Shown one piece after another: positions 26,796 to 34,373 of a stretch of 64,000 nt of DNA. The notes beneath the pieces were generated by a model, which was not told the DNA's origin, searched no databases, and saw only the letters and a list, made by a program, of their open reading frames with translations. This DNA is from Pelobacter sp. (lineage in GTDB: Bacteria; Desulfobacterota; Desulfuromonadia; Geobacterales; Pseudopelobacteraceae): the NCBI GenBank assembly GCA_030824515.1, contig JAVBXN010000030.1, positions 1 through 64,000 on the forward strand. The letters run 5' to 3'. The translations under genes were made by a program, and so were the position numbers. Numbering within the stretch: the first letter of the stretch is position 1; each line of letters starts with the position of its first letter.

Positions 26796-27281
26796 TTGAA
26801 ACTGTTGAGAACCCGCATCGGGGTTTCCCTGCTCGAACTGGTAGTAGCGATAACTATTCTCGGAATTCTTGCGGCCGGCGTTATGCCGATGATCCGAAAT
26901 ACTGCGCTAAGATCCAAGGAAATTGAACTGCGCAGGAATCTTCGCATCATCCGCATTGCGATTGATGACTATAAGAAGACTTATGACAAGATGCCTGATG
27001 GACCGTTGAAGACCGGCAGCGGTTATCCGGAAACGCTTCAGGAACTGGTGGACGGTCATGATTTCGGGGATGTAAAAACCGGCAAGGTAAAATTTCTGCG
27101 GCGGAAGATACTAAACCCGCTGGATCCGAAGAGTTTCGAAGACGAAAAACAGTGGGGCTGGGAGCTGCGCTCCTACAAGGATAAACCGGAAACGACAGAT
27201 TGGGGCGGAGAGGATGTTTTTGATGTCTATGCACCGCAGGATGGAACCGCCATGGATGGTACTAAATATAATGAATGGTAA
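26796..27281 (+). CDS. Pseudopilin (GspG/H-like)
   Basis: The 161-residue protein has a prepilin signal with cleavage before VSLLELVVAITILGIL, including Glu5. The C-terminal domain ends in KYNEW, as in GspG-type pseudopilins. A TTG start at 26796 with GAAGG upstream gives a short basic leader (MKLLRTRIG). It lies between the GspK-like and GspG-like genes and is probably a minor pseudopilin. Confidence 0.8.
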   Translation: MKLLRTRIGVSLLELVVAITILGILAAGVMPMIRNTALRSKEIELRRNLRIIRIAIDDYKKTYDKMPDGPLKTGSGYPETLQELVDGHDFGDVKTGKVKFLRRKILNPLDPKSFEDEKQWGWELRSYKDKPETTDWGGEDVFDVYAPQDGTAMDGTKYNEW

Positions 27282-27762
27282 ACCGGCGATCAATCACGCG
27301 GTAAATCCTGCCACGGCACGCACGTGCCTCTTGCGCCGCTCCCGGCGCGGCTTCACGCTGGTGGAACTGATGATAGTCGTCTCGATCATCGGTATTCTGG
27401 CAGCGATTGCCGTGCCCAATTATCAATGGAGCATCATCAAGGCCCGGGAAGCGGTGCTGCGGGAGACCCTGTACAATTTCCGGACCACGCTGGACCAGTA
27501 TTATGCAGATCAGGGCAAATACCCAGATACAATTGACGACCTGAAGCAGAAACAGTACATGCGCGATATTCCCAAGGACCCGTTCACCAACAGCAACACC
27601 ACCTGGGAAACGGTTGAACCACCGCCACAGACTACACCTTCCGGCTCGGATGGATCGTCCTCTTCCACAACCGGCGGAACCGATATCGGTAAGGTCTATG
27701 ATGTCAAGAGCGGCTCGGACAAGATCAGCCCCTCGACCAACACACCCTATAAAGAATGGTAG
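27271..27762 (+). CDS. gspG: Major pseudopilin GspG (OxpG-like)
   Basis: The product has the classical prepilin signal RRGFTLVELMIVVSIIGIL followed by the alpha1 helix and the GspG-type region YYADQGKYPDTIDDL. The C-terminal tail holds a Ser/Thr/Gly linker and ends KEW. The start is uncertain: ATG 27271 (11-base overlap with the previous gene) or ATG 27256; both give a leader of about 25-30 residues. In Geobacter sulfurreducens a pseudopilin of an atypical type II system (OxpG) is needed for secretion of a multicopper protein and for insoluble Fe(III) reduction; this gene set looks equivalent. Confidence 0.85.
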   Translation: MNGKPAINHAVNPATARTCLLRRSRRGFTLVELMIVVSIIGILAAIAVPNYQWSIIKAREAVLRETLYNFRTTLDQYYADQGKYPDTIDDLKQKQYMRDIPKDPFTNSNTTWETVEPPPQTTPSGSDGSSSSTTGGTDIGKVYDVKSGSDKISPSTNTPYKEW

Positions 27763-27766
27763 CAGT

Positions 27767-28459
27767 ATGATTCAGTTGCATAACGTATCAATGGCATATC
27801 AGCAGGATGCCTCTGCTCTCGACAACATCAATCTGAAGATCGGCAAAGGGGAGTTCGTCTTTCTGACCGGTCCCTCCGGCGCCGGCAAAACCACGCTGCT
27901 AAGGCTTTTGTACGGCGCTCTCTCGCCCAGTCGCGGCCAAGTGCTGATAGATGGCCAGAATGTCTCCCGCCTGCCTGCTTCCCAGATTCCTTATCTGCGC
28001 CGTTCGGTCGGTGTAGTTTTCCAGGATTTCAAACTGCTGCAGAATCGCACGGTCTTTGAAAACGTTGCCATTACTCTGGAAGTGCTGGGGTGGGGCCGGG
28101 CGGATATTGGCAAGAAGGTGATGCACATTCTCAAACAGATGGGCATTGAATCAAAGTTCAACCTGATCACGCAACGTCTTTCCGGCGGTGAACAGCAGCG
28201 TGTCGCCCTGGCCAGGGCGCTGGTCAATGATCCCAAGATCCTTCTGGCGGATGAACCGACCGGCAATCTGGATGATGCCAACAAGAATCAGATCCTCTCT
28301 ATTTTCAGGGAGGCAAACGTGCGCGGCACGACAGTTGTCGTTGCAACCCATGACCGTCGCCTGATCGAGCAGTCTCACAAACGTATTGTAATGCTGAATA
28401 AAGGGGAAATAGTTGAACAGATGGAAAAAGAAAAAAACAGAGACGATCAAGCCATTTAA
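27767..28459 (+). CDS. ftsE: Cell-division ABC transporter ATPase FtsE
   Basis: The 230-residue ABC ATPase has Walker A GPSGAGKTTLLRLLYG, the signature LSGGEQQRVALARALV, Walker B ILLADEPTGNLD and a switch His in VATHDRR. The sequence around DNINLKIGKGEFVFLTG is typical of FtsE. With FtsX it controls peptidoglycan hydrolysis at the septum through EnvC-type activators. ATG 27767 begins four bases after the pseudopilin stop; a frame open from 27614 is only read-through of the upstream gene. Confidence 0.92.
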   Translation: MIQLHNVSMAYQQDASALDNINLKIGKGEFVFLTGPSGAGKTTLLRLLYGALSPSRGQVLIDGQNVSRLPASQIPYLRRSVGVVFQDFKLLQNRTVFENVAITLEVLGWGRADIGKKVMHILKQMGIESKFNLITQRLSGGEQQRVALARALVNDPKILLADEPTGNLDDANKNQILSIFREANVRGTTVVVATHDRRLIEQSHKRIVMLNKGEIVEQMEKEKNRDDQAI

Positions 28460-29381
28460 ACGTCCTACGCTGGCCGGGGACGGATTTGGCGGCAGGATCG
28501 GATATTTTGTCACGCGGGCTGTTACCAACATTCGCCAGAATGTTTTTGTCAATGTTGTCACCATAGGAACAATCACGCTGGCACTGTTGATTGTGTCGCT
28601 TTTCCTGCTGGTTTTTGTGAATCTGGAGAGCGCCGCTGAAAATTGGAGCGAGCGGGTACAGGTAACGGTTTATTTTGATAAGGAGTTGACTTCTCCCGAG
28701 CAGAACGCGTTACGCGGCAAGATACTGGCGCTGCCAGGCGCCCGGAGTGTCGCCTATGTTTCCAGGGACGAGGCCCTGAAACGTTTCAAAAGCCGGCTGC
28801 GCGGTCAGGAAACCGTTCTGGAAGGGGTCAGACCCGAAGTGCTTCCGACCTCTTTCGAAATATCTCTTAAGCGTGCAAATCGTGATACCCTGGGCGTCGA
28901 GAGTTTTGTATCCGCCTTGAAACGCATTCCGGGCATCACGGAAGTTCAGTACGGCGAAGAATGGGTGCGCCGTTTCAATTCGTTCCTCAACTTCGCACGT
29001 CTGCTGGGCGGTCTCCTGGGGGGCTTTCTGGTCGTTGCTGTGATATTCATAGTTTCCAATACGATCAAGCTGACCATCTATGCCCGTCGTGACGAGCTTG
29101 AAGTCATGTCGCTGGTCGGCGCCACCAGCTTTTTTATAAAAGCCCCATTTCTGCTGGAGGGTTTGATGCAGGGCATGGCCGGCTCCATAATCTCAATCGC
29201 ACTGCTGTTCGGTTTGTATGAGGGCTTTTTGCATAACGCTGGCAGCTTTCTGACCTTCAACCCGGTGACCTCCGGTCTCGGTTTCCTCCCGCTGGAATAC
29301 ATCGGCGGAATATTTCTCGCCGGCGCTCTCCTCGGTTTCATCGGCAGCCTGACCTCGTTGAAACGTTTTATCAATGTCTGA
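28413..29381 (+). CDS. ftsX: Cell-division protein FtsX
   Basis: The 322-residue membrane protein has a cytoplasmic N-terminus, four helices (first about 46-67, the others after 215), and a periplasmic domain between the first two (about 70-215), the FtsX topology. Conserved segments include RDELEVMSLVGATSFFIKAPF and LEGLMQG. Translation probably starts at TTG 28413 after AGGGGAAATAG and overlaps ftsE by 47 bases. It transmits ATP hydrolysis by FtsE to the periplasmic EnvC-like activator encoded next. Confidence 0.92.
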   Translation: MNRWKKKKTETIKPFKRPTLAGDGFGGRIGYFVTRAVTNIRQNVFVNVVTIGTITLALLIVSLFLLVFVNLESAAENWSERVQVTVYFDKELTSPEQNALRGKILALPGARSVAYVSRDEALKRFKSRLRGQETVLEGVRPEVLPTSFEISLKRANRDTLGVESFVSALKRIPGITEVQYGEEWVRRFNSFLNFARLLGGLLGGFLVVAVIFIVSNTIKLTIYARRDELEVMSLVGATSFFIKAPFLLEGLMQGMAGSIISIALLFGLYEGFLHNAGSFLTFNPVTSGLGFLPLEYIGGIFLAGALLGFIGSLTSLKRFINV

Positions 29382-29384
29382 CCG

Positions 29385-30569
29385 ATGAATCAGCTGACAT
29401 TACTACTCATATTTATTGTTTCCACGGCGTCCCTGTGCTATGCCCAGAACCCCAAGGACGAACTGAGCGGGGTAAAGCGTGAGATAAAGGTCAAAAAGCA
29501 GTTGATTACCAAGACCCGCAAGGTTGAAGCGGTGATATCGACCGAGCTCCAGGAGATCAATCGCAACCTGGTCCAGAAAGAGTCGGACCTGGGGCGTCTC
29601 AACAATGACCTGCGAGGCGTGGAAAGCAGCCTCGGACGCATTGGCGGGGATATCGGCAAGGTTACGGCCGAGGCAAGCCTGAAGCGCGTCGAGATTGAAC
29701 GGCGGCTGACCTCGCTGTACAAAGCCGGCGAGCTGGGCGCATTGCGCATGTTTTTTTCGGCGGAATCTTTTCCGCAGATAGCCGAGAATATTCGCTATAT
29801 GCGTTCGATTCTTGATAATGACAAACGGATATTCGTGGAGTACAATCAGAAAATTGAAGAGCTGAAAAAGCTGAAATCGGATCTTGAACGTGATGCGTTG
29901 AAAAAAGAACGTATCATGACCGGCATTGAGCAGAAAAAACGTGAAATCGAACAGGACAAACGGAAAAAATCGGATTATCTGGTTAAGGTGCGACAGGATC
30001 GCAAGAGTTATGAGGCTTCGCTGAAGGAGTTGCAGGCGAACGCTTCGCGTCTGCAGTCGATGATGGAGCGGCTTGATGCGTTGAGCCGTCGTAAATTGTC
30101 ATCCCGCCACGAAAAGCCCGGCAGCAAACTGAAACCGCTGGCAGAATTGCCGCCAGTTCCAGATCGGGGTTTTTCTTCCCAGAAAGGTCGCATGTCACTT
30201 CCGGTCAGGGGCGCGATACTTGAATCGTTCGGCAAGCACAAACATCCGGAGTTCAATTCGTATACCTTCAGCAAGGGGTTGTCCATTTCGGCCGGTTCCG
30301 GCGCGGACATCAAGGCCATATACGAAGGCAGCGTCATATTTGCCGATTATTTCAAGGGCTTTGGCAATATGATCATCGTGGATCATGGCGGGGGGTATTT
30401 CAGTCTCTATGCCCATGCATCGCGTCTTACAAAAAAAGTCGGCGCCAACGTTTCTCGTAACGAAACGATCGCAAGCGTCGGCGATGTTGATTCAACCAAA
30501 GGCCCGATTCTTTATTTTGAAATACGCCATCAGGGCAAGCCGGTTGACCCGGCCGGCTGGGTTCGCTGA
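29385..30569 (+). CDS. envC: EnvC-like murein hydrolase activator with degenerate LytM domain
   Basis: The 394-residue protein has a signal peptide (ending CYAQN), a long coiled coil (about 25-235) and a C-terminal M23/LytM domain (about 265-394). The zinc-binding residues of active M23 enzymes are not kept: the position of the metal His in the HxGxD-type motif is FSKGLSI, and the last LHFEI motif reads LYFEI. It is therefore likely an activator of amidases rather than an enzyme, as for EnvC. It begins four bases after ftsX, matching the known FtsEX-EnvC partnership. Confidence 0.87.
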   Translation: MNQLTLLLIFIVSTASLCYAQNPKDELSGVKREIKVKKQLITKTRKVEAVISTELQEINRNLVQKESDLGRLNNDLRGVESSLGRIGGDIGKVTAEASLKRVEIERRLTSLYKAGELGALRMFFSAESFPQIAENIRYMRSILDNDKRIFVEYNQKIEELKKLKSDLERDALKKERIMTGIEQKKREIEQDKRKKSDYLVKVRQDRKSYEASLKELQANASRLQSMMERLDALSRRKLSSRHEKPGSKLKPLAELPPVPDRGFSSQKGRMSLPVRGAILESFGKHKHPEFNSYTFSKGLSISAGSGADIKAIYEGSVIFADYFKGFGNMIIVDHGGGYFSLYAHASRLTKKVGANVSRNETIASVGDVDSTKGPILYFEIRHQGKPVDPAGWVR

Positions 30570-30608
30570 CAATAGATTAGAAACATACACATACGCGGAG
30601 GAAGTAAA

Positions 30609-31991
30609 ATGAGAGCACCTGGAAGTAAAAAAACTAAAGTGATCGCCGGTTTTGCAATGATAGTGGCTGTGCTGGTGGCGTTTATCGCCATCAGTTCACA
30701 ACGGCACTGTTCGGCTGAGGGCAAGGGCAGCGATTACGAGTCGATCGAACTCTTTACAGATGTGATGGCGATTGTCAAAAAGAGCTATGTCGAAGAGGTC
30801 GATACTAAGAAACTGATCTATGGCGCGATCAACGGCATGCTGGCGTCGCTTGATCCGCACAGTTCGTTCATGCCTCCCGATACCTACAAGGAAATGAAGA
30901 TCGACACCAAGGGCGCATTTGGCGGCCTGGGAATTGAAATATCAATCAAGGACGGAGTGCTTACCGTAATCTCCCCGATCGAGGACACGCCTGCGTTCAA
31001 GGCCGGCATCAAGTCGGGCGACCAGATTCTGAAAATTGACGAAAAGTTCACCAAGGATCTGAATATCAACGATGCGGTCAAGCGCATGCGCGGGTTGAAG
31101 GGTACAAAAGTCGTCCTGACGATCATGCGTGACGGTTTTGACAAGCCCAAAGAGTTCCCTCTGGAGCGCGACATCATCCAGGTCAAAAGTGTCCGCTCGG
31201 CCCTGATGGATGGTGGATACGGTTATGTACGTATCGCCCAGTTCCAGGAAAAGACCGACGAGGACCTGGGAAAAGCGCTCAAAGTATTGAAAGAGCAGAA
31301 CAAGGGCGAGCTGAAAGGTCTGGTTCTCGATATGCGCAACGATCCGGGTGGGCTTTTGGACCAGGCCGTCAGGGTAGCCGACCATTTCGTTCCCGACGGG
31401 CAGATGATCGTCTACACCGAAGGGCGTGAAAAAGATTCAAAGATGCAGTTTACCGCCAAAAAAGGTGGCAAGGAGCCGGCCTATCCGATCGTTGTGCTGA
31501 TCAACGGCGGCAGCGCCAGCGCCTCCGAAATCGTTGCCGGCGCGCTGCAGGACCATAAACGGGCCATCGTCATGGGAACCCAGAGTTTTGGCAAGGGCTC
31601 GGTTCAAACCATCATTCCGCTTTCCGACGATTCCGGATTGCGGCTGACCACCGCCCGCTATTTTACTCCCAAGGGACGTTCTATCCAAGCCAAGGGCATT
31701 ACTCCGGACATCGTTGTCGAAAGGGTTGAACTTCCCAAGGAGTCCGCCGCCAAAAAAGACGGCATGCATCTGCGCGAGAAAGACCTGGAGAATCATTTCG
31801 AAACGGAAGTCAAGCCTGGAACTACTGGTGATGTGAAAAAAGAAGAAAAGAAGGATGAGAAAAAAGAAGAGAAAAAAGACGAGCGCACCCAGCGTCTCGA
31901 GGAGAATTTGAAAAACGATTATCAGGCTATGCGTGCTCTCGACCTGCTCAAGGGGTGGGAACTGATCAAATCGATGGGCAGTGACAAGTAG
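30609..31991 (+). CDS. Carboxy-terminal processing protease (S41 family)
   Basis: The 460-residue exported protease has an N-terminal signal anchor (about 14-32), a PDZ domain (about 95-180, around GGLGIEISIKDGVL) and an S41 catalytic domain with Ser in NGGSASASEIVAGALQD and Lys in GTQSFGKGSVQT. The C-terminus holds a Lys/Glu-rich insert (about 400-425, repeats of KKEEK/KKDEK) not needed for catalysis. It lies in the envC-ctp-deacetylase order common in proteobacteria. GGAGGAAGTAAA precedes the ATG. Confidence 0.92.
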   Translation: MRAPGSKKTKVIAGFAMIVAVLVAFIAISSQRHCSAEGKGSDYESIELFTDVMAIVKKSYVEEVDTKKLIYGAINGMLASLDPHSSFMPPDTYKEMKIDTKGAFGGLGIEISIKDGVLTVISPIEDTPAFKAGIKSGDQILKIDEKFTKDLNINDAVKRMRGLKGTKVVLTIMRDGFDKPKEFPLERDIIQVKSVRSALMDGGYGYVRIAQFQEKTDEDLGKALKVLKEQNKGELKGLVLDMRNDPGGLLDQAVRVADHFVPDGQMIVYTEGREKDSKMQFTAKKGGKEPAYPIVVLINGGSASASEIVAGALQDHKRAIVMGTQSFGKGSVQTIIPLSDDSGLRLTTARYFTPKGRSIQAKGITPDIVVERVELPKESAAKKDGMHLREKDLENHFETEVKPGTTGDVKKEEKKDEKKEEKKDERTQRLEENLKNDYQAMRALDLLKGWELIKSMGSDK

Positions 31992-32016
31992 AGCCGGGTC
32001 ATTGCGGGGTATCATT

Positions 32017-33393
32017 ATGAAATCGCTGAATATGTTTGTTGTCGCTCTGCTGCTCTGCACTCTGGTCGGTGCGGTTGAAGCCAATGCGGCCGCGAAAATC
32101 ACCATTACGCAGACCGCTGAAGGAGTGTATTCGGTCTCGGTTGCCAATGTTGCAAAGGCTTCGGCGCTGGATTTCACTATTACGTATGATGCCGGGGTGT
32201 TGAGTAACCCGGTGATTTCCAATGGTCAGTTTGCCAGCAAATTCGGCGCAATGCATATACCGCACAATGATGCAACACGCGGAACGTTAAGGGTGATTTA
32301 TCTTGTAACCGCCAAGGATGTCTTTTTCGAAGGAGCTGGATTACTTGCCACGGTCACATTTTCCAAGACCGGAACCGTGTCACCTAAACTGCCCGGTCTG
32401 AAATCCGAATTGATCTCTGATGCCGGCTCACAGATAGCGGTTGAGTCAGTAGTCACTCCGCTGGCCGGGACTACCGTTGAGACTGTCGCAGGTGGAAGTA
32501 GTGATAACAACACCAATAACAATAACAATACCGATAATTCGGTCATCCGGAATTCAGGCAGTATGGGCGGTTTGCCAAGTGTGCCCGCCACGACTACAGG
32601 CACAACTTCCGGTGCGACAACCGGCGCTGTCGCCTATCAAAACCCGATTTCCGGGGCTGTCCAGGATAACAGCTCCCAGGGTCCGGACAGCAAAAAGGAA
32701 TCTTCCCAAGAGCCGCTCCATCAGCAGGAGCAGTCGGGAGGGGCATCAGTACAGGATGCCGTTGCTTCTGTCTCTGCGGATACTGCAAGGAAACCGGTCC
32801 CTAAAAAAATGTCGGAATCCTCTCCCGATAATCTGCAGTCGCTTGAAAGCGTTGCGGAGCGGTTTCGGGTTTACAAGGGGACCCGTACATTGAAAGGGTT
32901 TTCGGAACTGTTTGAAGTCGCCAGTTACAAGGCTGCCGGTGTTGAACAGACCCCTGCAATCGCCGTGTCGGACGGGAAAAAAATGATCACGGTCAGGGTC
33001 ACACTCCCGGCCGGCTCGGCCGTGCCCGGTTTTTCGCTGAAAGGGGCCAACCTGAAGGGACTGAGGAGCTTGTCCGACAGGTTGATGGAACTGGACGCGC
33101 TGCCCCAGAAAGGCAAGTTGGATGTGCGCATGGCGATAGAGATTCAAAAAGCAGTCGCGGAAATCCCTCTGGTCGTGGTCCCACCGGTTTCGGGTGGAAT
33201 TGTGGGCCTGTCCGATCAGGATTTGGAAAAACTGCTTGCAAAAGCCGATGCCCGCAACAAAGCCCTCATTTACGACCTGAATGCTGATGGAAAACAGGAT
33301 TATCTGGATGACTACATTCTGGTTGCCCACTGGTTGCTGAAACAACAGGTCGAAAAGAAAGCGCCGGCCGCAAAAACTGTCTCTCCCCGCTGA
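32017..33393 (+). CDS. Secreted protein with N-terminal cohesin-like and C-terminal dockerin-like domains
   Basis: The 458-residue protein has a signal peptide (about 1-24), a cohesin-like beta-sandwich (about 26-150; DFTITYDAGVLSNPVI, GLLATVTF), an Asn/Ser/Thr-rich linker (about 160-260) and, near the C-terminus, one EF-hand-type dockerin repeat DLNADGKQDYLDDY (419-432) followed by a basic tail. The ATG at 32017 follows GGGG; a longer frame overlaps ctp. Cohesins bind dockerins in cellulosomes, and the secretin encoded upstream in this operon also ends in a cohesin domain, so this protein may bind the secretin or bridge it to other proteins. Only one dockerin repeat is clear, where two are usual. 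Confidence 0.75.
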   Translation: MKSLNMFVVALLLCTLVGAVEANAAAKITITQTAEGVYSVSVANVAKASALDFTITYDAGVLSNPVISNGQFASKFGAMHIPHNDATRGTLRVIYLVTAKDVFFEGAGLLATVTFSKTGTVSPKLPGLKSELISDAGSQIAVESVVTPLAGTTVETVAGGSSDNNTNNNNNTDNSVIRNSGSMGGLPSVPATTTGTTSGATTGAVAYQNPISGAVQDNSSQGPDSKKESSQEPLHQQEQSGGASVQDAVASVSADTARKPVPKKMSESSPDNLQSLESVAERFRVYKGTRTLKGFSELFEVASYKAAGVEQTPAIAVSDGKKMITVRVTLPAGSAVPGFSLKGANLKGLRSLSDRLMELDALPQKGKLDVRMAIEIQKAVAEIPLVVVPPVSGGIVGLSDQDLEKLLAKADARNKALIYDLNADGKQDYLDDYILVAHWLLKQQVEKKAPAAKTVSPR

Positions 33394-33395
33394 TT

Positions 33396-34373
33396 GTGGC
33401 AAAATCCAACAAAAACAGGTTCACCCAAAAGAAATCCGGTTCCAGTATCGCTACTTTGGTGATACTGGCGCTGGTCTTGATGGCGGCCGGCGGTTTCTGG
33501 CTCTTCTCAAGCTCCAGGATAGCGGTTCCCAAGCCGGAGAGCCGCGCTTTAACGCCAACGGAGACCGCTGCCCCGGTGTCGCCATTCATTAATGCCACCG
33601 CCGTCCCTGCGCCCCGGGTGGATAAACCGGCACACAAGGCTCCCGGTGTCTATCCTGAAACCACTGCGCCGCTGGAAGAGGCAGAGCCCCGTCAACAGCC
33701 AGCTGACGGGCCGGCGCTTCTGGCAATAGTCATCGATGATATGGGCAGCAGCATGTCTGAAGCGCGATCCCTGGCGGCGATCGGAGTGCCGCTGACGTTT
33801 TCGGTTATTCCTGGATTGCCGCGTTATCGTGAGGTTGCTTCCTTTGCCGCATCCTCAGGCATCGAAACGATGATACACATACCGATGCAGTCCAAGGAGT
33901 GGCCGGGCAGGCGCCTGGAGTCGAACGGCCTGCTGGTGTCGATGGGGGATGGTGAACTGAGGGAGCGGGTAGCCGGCTATATGCGCGATCTTCCCGGTGC
34001 GGTCGGAGCCAATAATCACACCGGGTCCGAATTTACCGAACATGCCGATAAAATGCGGAGTGTTCTGGATACTCTGAAGGAGAAGGGGCTGTTTTTCGTT
34101 GACAGCGTGACGACTCCGCAAACCGTCGGTATACGGCTGGCGCGTGAGGTTGGTATGAAATCTGGACGCAGGAACGTGTTTCTGGACAACGAACTGGAGC
34201 GTGGCTATATTCTGGGGCAACTAAGCCAGGCGGTCAGGCAGGCGAAAAAAAACGGCGCCGCCATCGCTATCTGTCACCCGCACAAGGCAACGATTTCCGC
34301 GCTTGTTTCGGCGTTGCCCGGACTGGCGAATCAGGGCGTGACGCTGACCACGGCTTCAAAACTTGTCAGGTGA
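33396..34373 (+). CDS. Divergent polysaccharide deacetylase (YibQ-like)
   Basis: The 325-residue protein has an N-terminal membrane anchor (about 15-37), a Pro/Ala/Thr linker and a NodB-like domain (about 108-325) with AIVIDDMGSS, GIETMIHIPMQ and GVGANNHTGS-type segments typical of the divergent polysaccharide deacetylase family, often next to envC and ctp. The family keeps part of the metal site (Asp, His) but activity on peptidoglycan is unproven. GTG start at 33396, two bases after the cohesin/dockerin gene stop. Its 3' end overlaps the convergent ParA-like gene by eight bases. Confidence 0.85.
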   Translation: MAKSNKNRFTQKKSGSSIATLVILALVLMAAGGFWLFSSSRIAVPKPESRALTPTETAAPVSPFINATAVPAPRVDKPAHKAPGVYPETTAPLEEAEPRQQPADGPALLAIVIDDMGSSMSEARSLAAIGVPLTFSVIPGLPRYREVASFAASSGIETMIHIPMQSKEWPGRRLESNGLLVSMGDGELRERVAGYMRDLPGAVGANNHTGSEFTEHADKMRSVLDTLKEKGLFFVDSVTTPQTVGIRLAREVGMKSGRRNVFLDNELERGYILGQLSQAVRQAKKNGAAIAICHPHKATISALVSALPGLANQGVTLTTASKLVR

